Source: Aurantiacibacter marinus (GTDB lineage: Bacteria; Pseudomonadota; Alphaproteobacteria; Sphingomonadales; Sphingomonadaceae). From it: a stretch of DNA of 64,000 bases. A model generated the notes under the pieces. It had not been told where the DNA came from, searched no databases, and worked only from the letters and a program-made list of their open reading frames with translations. Below, in pieces: positions 40,440 through 49,694 of the stretch (positions within the stretch are counted from its first letter, which is position 1; each line of letters opens with the position of its first letter). Position numbers and translations under genes: made by a program. The stretch lies in the NCBI RefSeq assembly GCF_001021555.1, contig NZ_LDCP01000002.1:62001-126000 (forward strand). The letters are read 5' to 3'.

Positions 40440-41264
40440 ATGCCCAAAATTGCTGTCCTGCAGATGACATCGGGGCTGGACCCTGAGGCCAACTCCAAAA
40501 TTATCTGCGATGCTGCCGAATTGGCCGCAGGGCAGGGCGCCAAGATGCTTTTCACCCCGGAAATGGCCGGATTGCTGGACAAGGACCGAAAGCGGGCGGC
40601 GCCCAGGATTGTTCCGGAAGGCGAAAATGATCTTGCCAGATCAGTCGGTCAAGCTGCGGGCGATGCAGGCATCTGGATTGCCCTGGGGCTGCCCGTGGCA
40701 CGCGAAGATGGTCGATGGGCAAATCGCACAATCATTTATGACGACCATGGCGCAGTCGCAGCCCGATACGACAAAATCCACATGTTTGACGTGGATTTGG
40801 CTAACGGCGAAAAATGGCATGAATCAAACGCATACGTACCGGGTGATGCTGTGGTAAGCTGCGCCTATACTCCGGTGGGCAAGCTCGGCTTGACGATCTG
40901 CTATGATTTGCGTTTTCCAGCATTGTTTGAAGAGCTTGGACGGCAAAGCTGCGAGACTATCGCGATCCCCGCCGCCTTCACCGTACCTACCGGCAAGGCG
41001 CACTGGCATGTTCTCCAGCGCGCGCGCGCGATCGAATCATCAGCTTTCGTGATAGCCGCCGCCCAGGTTGGCGCGCACGAGGACGGCCGCCGGACCTACG
41101 GACATTCCCTGGTGATAGACCCATGGGGCGAAGTCCTGCTTGATATGGGCGGCGAACAGGCTGCCCTTGGCTTTTGCGACATAGATTTGTCACGCATTGC
41201 CGAGGTGCGCCGGCAACTTCCCAGTCTTGCCAACAAGCGTGATATCCCTACATCGCGGCAATAA
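40440..41264 (+). CDS. Carbon-nitrogen hydrolase (Nit-like amidase)
   Basis: 274 residues of the nitrilase superfamily. The catalytic triad is visible as Glu41 (LFTPEMAGLL), Lys112 (YDKIHMFDVDL) and Cys154 (LTICYDLRFP). The sequence pattern is closest to Nit1/Nit2-type enzymes that hydrolyse deaminated glutathione or omega-amides, which fits its place beside glutaredoxin. The exact substrate is inferred. Its stop shares bases with the DUF1178 start (TAATG). Confidence 0.88.
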   Translation: MPKIAVLQMTSGLDPEANSKIICDAAELAAGQGAKMLFTPEMAGLLDKDRKRAAPRIVPEGENDLARSVGQAAGDAGIWIALGLPVAREDGRWANRTIIYDDHGAVAARYDKIHMFDVDLANGEKWHESNAYVPGDAVVSCAYTPVGKLGLTICYDLRFPALFEELGRQSCETIAIPAAFTVPTGKAHWHVLQRARAIESSAFVIAAAQVGAHEDGRRTYGHSLVIDPWGEVLLDMGGEQAALGFCDIDLSRIAEVRRQLPSLANKRDIPTSRQ

Positions 41265-41758
41265 TGATCGTATTCGACCTTTCTTGCGCCAATGGCCATC
41301 GTTTCGAAGGCTGGTTCGGCTCTTCCGATCAATTTGCTTCACAGCAGGCGGATGGGTTGCTGATGTGCCCCGCGTGCGGCACGCCTGATGTTGCAAAGGC
41401 TCCGATGGCGCCTTCAGTCGGTCGCAAGGGCAACAGCGCCAGCTCTCACCCCGAATTGCCGCTTGCCCAGCAAGGTGCCGAAACCGGCGCATCACGTCCG
41501 GTGTCCAACGCGCCCATGCCTGCCGAAGTAGCCAAGGCGCTGGCGAAACTGGCTGATGCCCAGGCCAAGGCCCTGAAGGATAGCAAGTGGGTGGGGAGGG
41601 GCTTTGCCGAGCAATCGCGCGCGATGCATTACGGCGAGCAGGAGCACGCGCCGATCCATGGCGAAACAAGCCCGGCGGAGGCGCAAGAACTGGTGGAAGA
41701 AGGCGTGCCAGTTGCACCTCTACCATTCCCGGTAGCTCCGCCGGAAAAGCTGAATTGA
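41264..41758 (+). CDS. DUF1178 family protein
   Basis: 164 residues. The N-terminus MIVFDLSCANGHRFEGWF and a CPACG pair suggest a small zinc ribbon (Cys8 with His11 or Cys35/Cys38). The remainder is Ala-rich, with EEGVPVAPLPFP at the C-terminus, the hallmark of DUF1178. Function unknown. It is coupled to the amidase gene by a one-base overlap, and a tRNA gene follows on the same strand. Confidence 0.9.
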   Translation: MIVFDLSCANGHRFEGWFGSSDQFASQQADGLLMCPACGTPDVAKAPMAPSVGRKGNSASSHPELPLAQQGAETGASRPVSNAPMPAEVAKALAKLADAQAKALKDSKWVGRGFAEQSRAMHYGEQEHAPIHGETSPAEAQELVEEGVPVAPLPFPVAPPEKLN

Positions 41759-41796
41759 TTGCAACTATCATGCGGGTTTAATAGGAGCGCCGAGGC

Positions 41797-41873
41797 GCGC
41801 CCGTAGCTCAGTCGGATAGAGCATCGGATTCCTAATCCGGAGGCCACAGGTTCGAATCCTGTCGGGCGCACCA
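41797..41873 (+). tRNA. tRNA-Arg (anticodon CCT)
   Basis: A complete cloverleaf: acceptor GCGCCCG/CGGGCGC, D-arm AGCTCAGTCGGATAGAGC, anticodon loop TTCCTAA giving CCT (reads AGG), and the T-loop GGTTCGAATCC. The 3' CCA is encoded at 41871-41873. Confidence 0.95.
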
Positions 41874-41909
41874 AAAAGGGGACGACCTCGATGTGAGGCG
41901 TCCCCTTTT
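41874..41909. terminator. Terminator between tRNA-Arg and hppD
   Basis: AAAAGGGGACG (41874-41884) pairs with CGTCCCCTTTT (41899-41909), with an inner CCTC/GAGG pairing. The T-tract on either strand suits termination of the tRNA on the plus strand and of hppD on the minus strand. Confidence 0.85.
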
Positions 41910-41929
41910 GCGTTTCTCGATGTCTGGGA

Positions 41930-43021
41930 TCAGGCGTCGATGTTCAGAACGCCGCGGGCAACCTGGTCACGTTCGATGCTTTCGAACAGCGCTTTGAAGT
42001 TGCCTTCGCCGAATCCTTCGTCACCCTTGCGCTGGATAAATTCGAAAAACACCGGGCCAACCTGTGCCTCGGCAAAAATCTGTAACAGCAAGCGGGGTTG
42101 ACCGCCTTCTGTAGTGCCGTCCAGCAGGATGCCGCGCATTTTCAGCTCATCTACAGGCTCGCCGTGGCCGGGCAGGCGCCCGTCCAGCATTTCGTAATAG
42201 GTTTCTGGCGGAGCGGTCATGAACGGCACGCCGAAATCTTTCAGCCGGTCCCATGCCTTCACCAGATCATCGCAGATCAGCGCAATATGCTGGATACCTT
42301 CGCCATTGAATTCGCGCAGGAATTCCTCGATCTGGCCCTTGCCGCCTTCGCCTTCTTCGTTGAGCGGAATACGGATCTTGCCGTCAGGCGCGGTCAACGC
42401 CTTGGACGTCAGGCCGGTATATTCGCCCTTGATATCGAAGAACCGGATCTCGCGGAAGTTGAACAAGGTTTCGTAATAATCTGCCCAGTAGGCCATGCGG
42501 CCCGTGTAAACATTGTGCGTCAGGTGATCGATGATATTGAAACCGGCGCCAAAGGGATGTTTTTCAACACCGTCGAGATATTCAAAATCAATATCGTAGA
42601 TCGAAAGTCCTTCGCCGTTTTCATCGGGATAACGGTCGATCAGGTATACTATTGCGCCGCCAATGCCGCGGATTGCCGGAATGCGAAGTTCCATCGGGCC
42701 GGTGGTAAGCTCTACCGGCTCCGCACCGCGGGCAATCAATTCGTCGTAGGCCTTGGCCGCGTTTTTCACGCGGAATCCCATGCCGCATGCAGAGGGGCCG
42801 TGTTCCCGAGCGAAGAACCATGCGGCGCTGCGCGGCTCATAATTGGCGATGAGGTTAATTTGGCCCTGGCGCCAGAGCTGCACATCCTTTGACCGGTGCC
42901 GGGCAACCTGTTTGAAGCCCATGGCTTCGAAAACAGGTTCTATCTGGCCCTTTTCAGGAGCGCAGAATTCGACAAATTCAAAGCCATCAAGGCCAATCGG
43001 GTTTTCAAACAGGTCAGTCAT
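41930..43021 (-). CDS. hppD: 4-hydroxyphenylpyruvate dioxygenase
   Basis: Fe(II) enzyme converting 4-hydroxyphenylpyruvate to homogentisate in tyrosine breakdown; 363 residues from [13 protein letters not shown], the family N-terminus. The iron ligands are His in [13 protein letters not shown], His in [11 protein letters not shown] and Glu in [18 protein letters not shown]. No other homogentisate-pathway gene is adjacent. A longer frame upstream (20 codons) has no family similarity. Confidence 0.96.
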   Translation of the reverse strand: MTDLFENPIGLDGFEFVEFCAPEKGQIEPVFEAMGFKQVARHRSKDVQLWRQGQINLIANYEPRSAAWFFAREHGPSACGMGFRVKNAAKAYDELIARGAEPVELTTGPMELRIPAIRGIGGAIVYLIDRYPDENGEGLSIYDIDFEYLDGVEKHPFGAGFNIIDHLTHNVYTGRMAYWADYYETLFNFREIRFFDIKGEYTGLTSKALTAPDGKIRIPLNEEGEGGKGQIEEFLREFNGEGIQHIALICDDLVKAWDRLKDFGVPFMTAPPETYYEMLDGRLPGHGEPVDELKMRGILLDGTTEGGQPRLLLQIFAEAQVGPVFFEFIQRKGDEGFGEGNFKALFESIERDQVARGVLNIDA

Positions 43022-43154
43022 GGTTTCATATGTAACTTGTTTGAGGGAAATGGGCAAGCGGAGGATGCGACCATATCTCATGATCTATCGGAATGTCCGC
43101 AGGTTCCGGCGCAAGGCGCTTGAATCCAAAGCCAAGCTATGATTCAAGGGCACC

Positions 43155-43475
43155 ATGAACGGGACACGCAATCGGCGGGAATTGGTGCGGGAAAGAGTCG
43201 GCAACGCAATGGCGCTGCTGTTGCTGATTTTGATCGGTATGCTCGCCTTCATGGGCCCCAACGGCCTGATATCCTGGAGCGACAATGCAGCCAAGCTTGA
43301 CGGGCATAAAGAACGCATTGCCGCGCTGGAAGAAGAACGCGCCGTACTGGCGAACCGGGTTGAATTGCTCGACCCTGAAAACGCTGATCCTGATCTGGCT
43401 TCCGAATTGGCACGGCGCGATCTGAACGTTGTCCATCAGGACGAATACGTGGTGGAACTTGACCAACAGCCGTGA
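43155..43475 (+). CDS. ftsB: Septum formation initiator protein FtsB
   Basis: 106-residue division protein with one transmembrane segment (about residues 18-37) and a following coiled coil (KERIAALEEERAVLANRVELL) in the periplasm. The family pattern ends with DLASELARRDLNVVHQDEYVV. It partners with FtsL and FtsQ. Position just before pdhA is the usual alphaproteobacterial order. Confidence 0.88.
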   Translation: MNGTRNRRELVRERVGNAMALLLLILIGMLAFMGPNGLISWSDNAAKLDGHKERIAALEEERAVLANRVELLDPENADPDLASELARRDLNVVHQDEYVVELDQQP

Positions 43476-43500
43476 TTGACACTGGCTTTGGTGAAGCCGC

Positions 43501-43610
43501 CATACGAATCTAACCACCTTGGCAAAATTCGTATGCACGGCGTTGCCAGCGAAACAATTCCCTGCCTATAGGAATTGAACTTTTAGAACACTGAATGCCT
43601 ATAAAGGCAT
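43501..43610 (+). promoter_or_regulatory. Three dyads and a direct repeat upstream of pdhA
   Basis: CATACGAAT/ATTCGTATG (43501-43509 and 43527-43535), CAATTCC/GGAATTG (43555-43561 and 43571-43577) and ATGCCT/AGGCAT (43595-43600 and 43605-43610) are perfect inverted repeats. TGCCTATA is also repeated at 43563 and 43596, 33 bases apart. They fill the gap before the pdhA ribosome site and may be operators, promoter elements or RNA hairpins. TTGAAC (43575-43580) with CCTATA at 17 bases is a possible promoter. Confidence 0.5.
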
Positions 43611-43626
43611 ATCGAGGGGAAACGCA

Positions 43627-44733
43627 TTGGCCAAAGCCTCCACATCCAGTTCCGCGAAGAAGCGTGCACCGGCGGACAAGAAAGCCGTGATCGCAACAGC
43701 CGCTGATCATCCTGAATTTGCGCTGCGAAACCTTCAGGAGCTTCTGGATGCGGACAAGCGTTTCGCTGCCTCGGACGAGCAATTGCTGCATTTTTATGAG
43801 CAGATGCTGCTTATTCGCCGCTTCGAAGAAAAGGCCGGCCAGCTTTACGGTCTCGGTCTGATTGGCGGCTTCTGCCATCTGTACATCGGTCAGGAAGCCG
43901 TCGCCATCGGCCTGCAGTCTGCGCTCGACAGCGATGTCGACAGTGTGATCACCGGTTACCGCGATCATGGCCACATGCTTGCCTATGGCATCGATCCCAA
44001 TGTCATCATGGCAGAGCTCACGGGCCGTGCTGCCGGCATTTCCAAGGGGAAGGGCGGCTCGATGCATATGTTCAGCACCGAGCACAAATTCTACGGCGGC
44101 CACGGCATCGTGGGCGCGCAGGTATCGCTTGGCGGCGGTCTTGCCATGGCGCACCAATACCGCGGTGATGGAGGCCTTTGCCTTGCCTATTTCGGTGACG
44201 GTGCGGCGAACCAGGGGCAGGTTTACGAAACGATGAATATGGCTGCCTTGTGGAAGCTGCCGATGGTGTTCGTGGTCGAAAACAATCAGTACGCAATGGG
44301 TACAGCTGTAAACCGTTCCTCTGCCGAAACCGAATTCTATCGGCGCGGCACGGCTTTCCGCATTCCCGGCATGGAAGTGAACGGCATGGATGTGCTGGAA
44401 GTGCGACAGGCAGCGGAAATTGCATTCAAATATGTGCGCGAGGGTAATGGTCCGGTGCTGATGGAGTGTAACACCTATCGCTATCGCGGGCATTCCATGT
44501 CCGACCCCGCCAAGTACCGCACCCGGGAAGAGGTGCAGGATCAGCGCGAGAACCACGATCCGATCGAGCGGTTGAAGAAAGAACTGAACACAGCCGGACT
44601 GGATGATGCCAAATTGAAAGAGATCGACAAGGGTATCCGCGCGGTAGTGTCTGCCGCCGCCGATTTCTCTGAAAGCAGTCCAGAACCGCAGCCGGGCGAA
44701 CTCTACACCGACGTTCTGGTGGGGGAGTATTAA
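43627..44733 (+). CDS. pdhA: Pyruvate dehydrogenase E1 component, alpha subunit
   Basis: Thiamine-diphosphate half of the heterotetrameric E1 that decarboxylates pyruvate; 368 residues from a TTG with GAGGGG upstream. It shows the thiamine diphosphate motif beginning FGDGAANQGQVYE and closing with VVENN, the YRDHGHML segment, and YRYRGHSMSDPAKYR, the loop that is phosphorylated in mitochondrial enzymes. The first 25 residues are Ala/Lys/Ser-rich and probably flexible. pdhB follows three bases later. Confidence 0.97.
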   Translation: MAKASTSSSAKKRAPADKKAVIATAADHPEFALRNLQELLDADKRFAASDEQLLHFYEQMLLIRRFEEKAGQLYGLGLIGGFCHLYIGQEAVAIGLQSALDSDVDSVITGYRDHGHMLAYGIDPNVIMAELTGRAAGISKGKGGSMHMFSTEHKFYGGHGIVGAQVSLGGGLAMAHQYRGDGGLCLAYFGDGAANQGQVYETMNMAALWKLPMVFVVENNQYAMGTAVNRSSAETEFYRRGTAFRIPGMEVNGMDVLEVRQAAEIAFKYVREGNGPVLMECNTYRYRGHSMSDPAKYRTREEVQDQRENHDPIERLKKELNTAGLDDAKLKEIDKGIRAVVSAAADFSESSPEPQPGELYTDVLVGEY

Positions 44734-44736
44734 GCC

Positions 44737-46122
44737 ATGGCTATTGAACTGAAGATGCCTGCCCTCTCGCCCACCATGGAAGAAGGCACACTCGCCAAAT
44801 GGCTGGTCAAGGAAGGCGACACTGTTGCTGCCGGAGACGTGCTGGCGGAAATCGAAACCGATAAGGCCACGATGGAATTTGAATCTATCGATGAAGGTAC
44901 CGTCGGCAAGATCCTTATCGCCGAAGGTACCGAAGAAGTGAAAGTCGGCACCGTCATCGCCGTATTGATGGGCGAGGGTGAAGACGCATCCGATATCGCA
45001 GCGCCTGCCGCTTCGGATGAAGTGAAGGACGTTCCGGGTGAAGGCAAGGACGTTGGCCAGGATGCCAGCGAAGCTGAAGTCACCAAGCCACAGCCTGCTG
45101 CGCGCGCCGATGATCCGGCAATTCCCGCGGGCACCAACATGGTCAAGCTCACAGTGCGTGAAGCCTTGCGTGACGGTATGGCCGAAGAAATGCGCCGCGA
45201 TGACCGCGTGTTCATTATGGGCGAGGAAGTCGCCGAGTATCAGGGCGCGTACAAGGTTACGCAGGGCCTGCTCGATGAATTCGGCCCGAAGCGGGTGATC
45301 GACACGCCGATTACCGAATACGGGTTCGCCGGTATCGGTACCGGTGCCGCGATGGGCGGACTTCGGCCGATCGTGGAATTCATGACATTCAATTTCGCCA
45401 TGCAGGCGATTGACCACATCATCAATTCCGCCGCCAAGACCAACTACATGTCTGGCGGACAGATGCGTTGCCCCATCGTGTTCCGCGGTCCGAATGGCGC
45501 GGCAAGCCGCGTGGGCGCGCAGCACAGCCAGAATTACGGTCCTTGGTACGCCAGCGTTCCCGGGCTGATCGTTATTGCGCCGTATGATGCGCAGGATGCA
45601 AAGGGCCTGATGAAGGCCGCCATCCGTAGCGAAGATCCCGTGGTCTTCCTGGAAAACGAATTGATCTACGGCCAAAGCTTCGAAGTCGCCCAGCTGGACG
45701 ACCATGTCCTGCCGATTGGCAAGGCACGGATCATGCGGGAAGGCTCTGATGTAACGATCGTGACCTACTCGATCGCTGTCGGGATTTCCTTGCAGGCCGC
45801 CGATGAACTGGCGGAGCAAGGCATCGAAGCCGAAGTGATCGATTTGCGCACCCTGCGTCCGCTCGACAAGGAAGCTGTGCTTACGTCACTGGCAAAGACG
45901 AACCGCGTCGTGGTGGCAGAAGAAGGCTGGCCAACATGCTCTATCGCGTCGGAAATTGTGGCGATTTGCATGGAAGAAGGTTTCGACCATCTCGATGCGC
46001 CGGTGCTGCGCGTGTGCAATGAAGACGTGCCGCTGCCCTATGCCGCCAATCTCGAAAAGCTCGCGCTGATCGACAAGGCCCGCGTCGTGGCTGCTTGCAA
46101 GAAGGTGTGTTACGCAGACTAG
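44737..46122 (+). CDS. pdhB: Pyruvate dehydrogenase E1 component, beta subunit, with lipoyl domain
   Basis: 461 residues. Residues 1-80 form a lipoyl domain with the modified lysine Lys43 in [13 protein letters not shown], joined by an Ala/Pro/Asp/Glu-rich linker (about 80-125) to the E1-beta catalytic part ([16 protein letters not shown] onward, with [16 protein letters not shown]). The N-terminal lipoyl domain on E1-beta is known in alphaproteobacteria. No E2 or E3 gene follows, as a convergent Tad gene occupies the next position. The two stops interlock in one CTAG. Confidence 0.97.
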   Translation: MAIELKMPALSPTMEEGTLAKWLVKEGDTVAAGDVLAEIETDKATMEFESIDEGTVGKILIAEGTEEVKVGTVIAVLMGEGEDASDIAAPAASDEVKDVPGEGKDVGQDASEAEVTKPQPAARADDPAIPAGTNMVKLTVREALRDGMAEEMRRDDRVFIMGEEVAEYQGAYKVTQGLLDEFGPKRVIDTPITEYGFAGIGTGAAMGGLRPIVEFMTFNFAMQAIDHIINSAAKTNYMSGGQMRCPIVFRGPNGAASRVGAQHSQNYGPWYASVPGLIVIAPYDAQDAKGLMKAAIRSEDPVVFLENELIYGQSFEVAQLDDHVLPIGKARIMREGSDVTIVTYSIAVGISLQAADELAEQGIEAEVIDLRTLRPLDKEAVLTSLAKTNRVVVAEEGWPTCSIASEIVAICMEEGFDHLDAPVLRVCNEDVPLPYAANLEKLALIDKARVVAACKKVCYAD

Positions 46123-46826
46123 GTTGCTGGTTGCTCCAGGGCGAGGCTGGATCCTTGATAGATGTTGCACCGGGCAACATCATCGGGCGCCGACGGATCG
46201 CGTTGGTAAATCTGCGTGAGGTCGCGGTCGTCGCGTACATTGAAACTGGCAATGGCCGTGATTTCATGGGTGCCAAAGCTCAGGGCATCCCCGACTATCG
46301 GCTGGTAGTCATACGCTACTTCGACAAACATCACGGCATCGTCCTCAAAGGCGAGGACCTCTTCGCCCGCGGGGCCCATGCCGGCGAAATTACCGGCAAG
46401 TCCGTCGCCTTCTTGGCCGTAGCTGCTGTCATATTGCTTCGTGCCCATGCACCGCTGCCATTCGATGTATTGCTGGTCTGTGGTTCCGGCAACAACTTGC
46501 TGGCTGCTTAGGATCACGCGGCCATGCGAAAAGATGTCCAGCGCCGCGCTGCTTTGCAAATGAGCGCCGTAAAACAGATCATTGATGTCAGCTTCGTAAA
46601 TCTTCCGATTTTCCAGAAGTGATGTGTCGCCGATGCGTGACGCATTGTCCGCAATCTGGACGGCCAACTGCGATACCTGCATCTGGACCAGTGCACGGTT
46701 TGCCGTCTCCAGCCCCATGAGGCCCACGCCCAGCAGAAACGGCAGCGTGAGAGCGAATTCGGTCATGGCGACGCCGGAAGTTTCCCGGCACAGGCGGCGC
46801 ATGTTGGAGGCGACTTTCGTGATCAT
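46119..46826 (-). CDS. TadE-like pseudopilin family protein (cassette 1, third gene)
   Basis: 235 residues with the TadE-type N-terminus: a short basic stretch, then [21 protein letters not shown] with the Glu five residues into the hydrophobic segment. The remainder is exported, with an acidic mid-part and cysteines at about 130 and 221. The ATG at 46826 overlaps the preceding gene's stop by ATGA. Role in a Flp/Tad pilus or a related surface structure is inferred from family. The stop interlocks with that of pdhB. Confidence 0.82.
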   Translation of the reverse strand: MITKVASNMRRLCRETSGVAMTEFALTLPFLLGVGLMGLETANRALVQMQVSQLAVQIADNASRIGDTSLLENRKIYEADINDLFYGAHLQSSAALDIFSHGRVILSSQQVVAGTTDQQYIEWQRCMGTKQYDSSYGQEGDGLAGNFAGMGPAGEEVLAFEDDAVMFVEVAYDYQPIVGDALSFGTHEITAIASFNVRDDRDLTQIYQRDPSAPDDVARCNIYQGSSLALEQPAT

Positions 46827-47416
46827 GCGCAATTCCCGACAATCGGCTCGTTGTCCTGGATAGAGAAAGGCTGGTTCCGCAAGATTGTCCGCGCGGAAAC
46901 AGTTACAGTGTCCTCAAAGCCGATCAGTTCGGCCAAAGGAAACTTGCGATCATAGGTCGCATTCACTTCATACATCACGGTATCGCGCGCTCCGTTCGTG
47001 TCTTCCCGAGCACGGGTGGGGTCCCACAGACCATTGCCGTTCAAATCTTCAAACGGTTCGTTGGCGTTGCACACACCGTCCGCATTCGTGTCGGTAAATG
47101 CTTCAGCACGTCCGATATCGGAATAGTCCGAGTAGGCAGTCCGCACAAAACCGACGTCGGCAGACGGGACCACCTTTCGAACGGCACCTGCTACCTTGGT
47201 ATCCAGCGCGGCAGGATTGTTCGCGTAGCTTTCAACTGTGGAGAAGCGCGCTGCCTTTTGCACCGCACCTTCGATCATGGATTCAGCATAGATGTTGTAC
47301 GAAAAATCAAACAATCCCATCAGCGTCATCAGCAGAACTGGCGCAATAAGTGCGAATTCCACAATAGTCGCACCGGTTTCATCGCGAGCGATCGAGGAGC
47401 AGAGGGAGCGTATCAT
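46823..47416 (-). CDS. TadE-like pseudopilin family protein (cassette 1, second gene)
   Basis: 197 residues from the ATG at 47416, which overlaps the vWA-TadG stop (ATGA). The N-terminal segment GATIVEFALIAPVLLMTLMG is a textbook TadE motif. The periplasmic part includes an aspartate/asparagine-rich stretch (TDTNADGVCNANEPFEDLNG, about 105-125) that looks like a calcium-binding dockerin-type loop. It is translationally coupled to both neighbours. Confidence 0.85.
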   Translation of the reverse strand: MIRSLCSSIARDETGATIVEFALIAPVLLMTLMGLFDFSYNIYAESMIEGAVQKAARFSTVESYANNPAALDTKVAGAVRKVVPSADVGFVRTAYSDYSDIGRAEAFTDTNADGVCNANEPFEDLNGNGLWDPTRAREDTNGARDTVMYEVNATYDRKFPLAELIGFEDTVTVSARTILRNQPFSIQDNEPIVGNCA

Positions 47417-49344
47417 CGTGATATTCTCAATTCGCTCATGGAGCTGGCGATTTCCTGGAAGACGTCGCCCAGTTCGTCTGCATTGGATGCCTGAAACGTC
47501 CGGCCCGGGCCGCCACATTCTTCCATGATCGGGTTTAAGACCGTGCCGAATGCCACCACCCAAACGGTGATGTTGCGATTCTTCACCTGTTCACAGGCAA
47601 CACCAAACCGCTGTTCTACAGTTTGCGATAGCGATGTGCTGCCACCTGGCTGCCAGCGGCGCTGGTCCAGCCCGTCTATTCCGTAAACGCCATAGGCGAG
47701 ATCGTAAGGCTCCGTCTGGCCATCGGTCAGCCAGATCATGTGCCTGCCCCGCGTGCGACCAATTGTGTCTGCATTGTCGGCGGCAAATAACCCTGTGGGT
47801 GATAGAAGCCTTCCACCCCAAATCATGCCGATGTCATGATAGGTTGCGCCGTAAGGGACCAGCGTATCCAGATAGGTATCGAGTTCTGCAGAAGACAATT
47901 GCGCCAGGCGCTGCGCCGCCGGAGGGCAATCGGAAAACCACCAGGTTCCGCTGGAGACATATTCATCCGAGGTTGTTTTCGCCTGGGTCGCGAAGGTGCC
48001 GGTTCCATCGGTTTTGATCTGCCGAACGTAGATTTCCTCAGGATAGCGCGGCCGCCACTGCGTTGACGGATTGCCCGCATCGGGAATTAAATCGATATCC
48101 AGATCTAGCGCACGGCTAAAATCCACGTTGTCAAAATCGTCAATCGGATACGTATCACGCTCTTCGATGCATCCGTCCTGTTCGCTACGCCAACTGCTCA
48201 CGTCATGCGTGATCGGCTTGTAACGCCACATCGTTCGCTCGATCGAGGGGATCACCTGAACCTTCTCGTAACTCTGCACGTAGCCGGAGTCAGTGCTTGC
48301 CTCTATATTGCACGTATCGCCATTGCGAACGGTCCGATAACGCGTGCCATTGTGCGTTTTCTGGCCGTCGACAATTCTGAGAATTGCGGGAGGTTCAGCC
48401 TGTACCTCCGTTCTTTCAGACGCCTCGTCATCGACGTTCTGGGTTGACCACGAATTTGCTGGTTGGGTTCCTTCGCAGGTATACGTGCCTGGCTCGTCCG
48501 GGTTGGGTGATGGGTTGAATGTCGCCGCATAGGATGACGAAACTGCCCATTCATCGCGCGTACCCGACACATCCTGCCAATTGCGATAGTAGGTATAGCT
48601 TATCTCTTCAGACGGAACCCGGATGCCGGTGTCTTCGCGACCCTGATAGGTCCAGGCGTCCACGATCCAGTCATCTGACAGCAAGTGCCCCACATTCACA
48701 TTCGTGGCATAGGGCACGAAACCATACCGGATTTCGGTATTGGGCGCCTTGTTTGCATCGATCGTTGTGTAAAAATCGCGGATCACCTGCTTCAATGATT
48801 CCAGCCGTGAAAGCGTATCGCCAGCATTGGTATGCCGCATGGATCCGGTCGTATCGACCACCATCATGATGTCGAGATTGTTGAAGCTCTGGATAGAACC
48901 GCAAGACACCTCGACCGGCATTTCAGTGTATCCAAATACAGCCATCAAAGTCGTCGGCACGTCCACAGTTGCCACGGCGGTCAGGCTGTAATCATTCTCC
49001 AACGCCATGGTGAAGGTGCGGTTTTCGGTGCCATAGGCGCCATCGCGGAAGTTGATATTGAAGAAACGCCGGCCTGTTTCGGCCACATCCGCCGGGACAA
49101 TGCCGTCTACTGCAACGCTGCTGCCCAACCGCTTGCGAGCGGCCAGCGTACCGGCATCACACGCCTGTTGCAGGCGTGACTGCGCAAGGTAGCCGCGCCC
49201 CATATCAATTCCGCCCCCGATAAGTGCCATCAGGGGGAAGAGCGATGCTGCAATCATGGCGATTACGTTGCCTGATTTGTCCCGGCTTAATCGGGACAGA
49301 AAACGATCTTGCGGTGAAGTATTGGAAGGGGTTGGCGTTATCAT
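47413..49344 (-). CDS. TadG-like protein with von Willebrand A domain (cassette 1, first gene)
   Basis: 643 residues. The N-terminus has the TadE/G-type anchor (SGNVIAMIAASLFPLMALIG, about residues 24-43) and the typical ARAQLQ-like helix (YLAQSRLQQACDAGTLAAR). A vWA domain follows from about residue 155, with metal-ion site DTTGSM (Asp164, Thr166, Ser168), and continues to the C-terminus (HMIWLTDGQTEPYD, VWVVAFGT). Several cysteines occur in the insert (about 280-480). TadG proteins are linked to Flp pilus assembly or surface adhesion. The upstream 350-base gap probably contains its promoter. Confidence 0.85.
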   Translation of the reverse strand: MITPTPSNTSPQDRFLSRLSRDKSGNVIAMIAASLFPLMALIGGGIDMGRGYLAQSRLQQACDAGTLAARKRLGSSVAVDGIVPADVAETGRRFFNINFRDGAYGTENRTFTMALENDYSLTAVATVDVPTTLMAVFGYTEMPVEVSCGSIQSFNNLDIMMVVDTTGSMRHTNAGDTLSRLESLKQVIRDFYTTIDANKAPNTEIRYGFVPYATNVNVGHLLSDDWIVDAWTYQGREDTGIRVPSEEISYTYYRNWQDVSGTRDEWAVSSSYAATFNPSPNPDEPGTYTCEGTQPANSWSTQNVDDEASERTEVQAEPPAILRIVDGQKTHNGTRYRTVRNGDTCNIEASTDSGYVQSYEKVQVIPSIERTMWRYKPITHDVSSWRSEQDGCIEERDTYPIDDFDNVDFSRALDLDIDLIPDAGNPSTQWRPRYPEEIYVRQIKTDGTGTFATQAKTTSDEYVSSGTWWFSDCPPAAQRLAQLSSAELDTYLDTLVPYGATYHDIGMIWGGRLLSPTGLFAADNADTIGRTRGRHMIWLTDGQTEPYDLAYGVYGIDGLDQRRWQPGGSTSLSQTVEQRFGVACEQVKNRNITVWVVAFGTVLNPIMEECGGPGRTFQASNADELGDVFQEIASSMSELRISR

Positions 49345-49534
49345 AGCGCCGTCGATAGGGGCGGGGCATGATATAAGTGCAAACGGGTTTGGTTAAGAAC
49401 TTCATTCTTTTCGGCAGGGCCTGGATCAGCGTGAAACGCGCAAATCCCCCAATGCCGCAGGAGACATTGGCCGTCCGCCCCAGATCATCCCGATGTCGTG
49501 ATGGGTAGATCAACTGAGGGAACGACCAGGTATT

Positions 49535-49542
49535 ATGGTTAA
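49535..49542 (-). promoter_or_regulatory. Possible CtrA half-site (TTAACCAT)
   Basis: The minus strand reads TTAACCAT, the short CtrA-type motif; a second TTAACCAA lies at 49396-49389. Both are upstream of the vWA-TadG gene. Such 8-mers occur by chance, so this is only a candidate. Confidence 0.25.
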
Positions 49543-49646
49543 GTCTGCCCTGATCATGCAAGTCTTGGGAAACGCGAGAGAAGCGAGGGGTACCGGCCTT
49601 TATTGCGCCAGCACACTTCGACAGTGATTTTGAAAACAACACACAG

Positions 49647-49670
49647 CAAAACCCGCGGCAAGCGCGGGTT
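49647..49670 (-). terminator. Terminator of Tad cassette 2
   Basis: On the minus strand, AACCCGCG (49670-49663) pairs with CGCGGGTT (49657-49650) across a 5-base loop, followed by TTT. It lies 25 bases after the last gene of cassette 2, which reads leftward. Confidence 0.75.
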
Positions 49671-49694
49671 ACGCAGCCGGACTATGTACCGGGA

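Larger units (their letters stand above)
49345..49694. other. 350-base gap between the two Tad cassettes
   Basis: No protein gene is evident. It holds the terminator of cassette 2 (49650-49670), two TTAACC-containing motifs on the minus strand (at 49535-49542 and 49389-49396) that resemble CtrA half-sites, and an AT-rich TATATC near 49372 that could be the -10 of the vWA gene promoter. Confidence 0.45.

Noticed and set aside
41797-41909. tRNA gene as an integration site for a mobile element
   Set aside because: No integrase gene, no repeat of the tRNA 3' end and no foreign genes nearby; flanking genes are core genes.
43510-45819. Open frame of 769 codons on the minus strand opposite pdhA and pdhB
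   Set aside because: Antisense to two well-conserved genes, with a composition rich in His, Phe and Arg, and no motif; a shadow frame.
49400-49640. Small protein gene in the gap between Tad cassettes
   Set aside because: The only open frame there (49205-49642, minus) overlaps the vWA-TadG gene and has no coding character.
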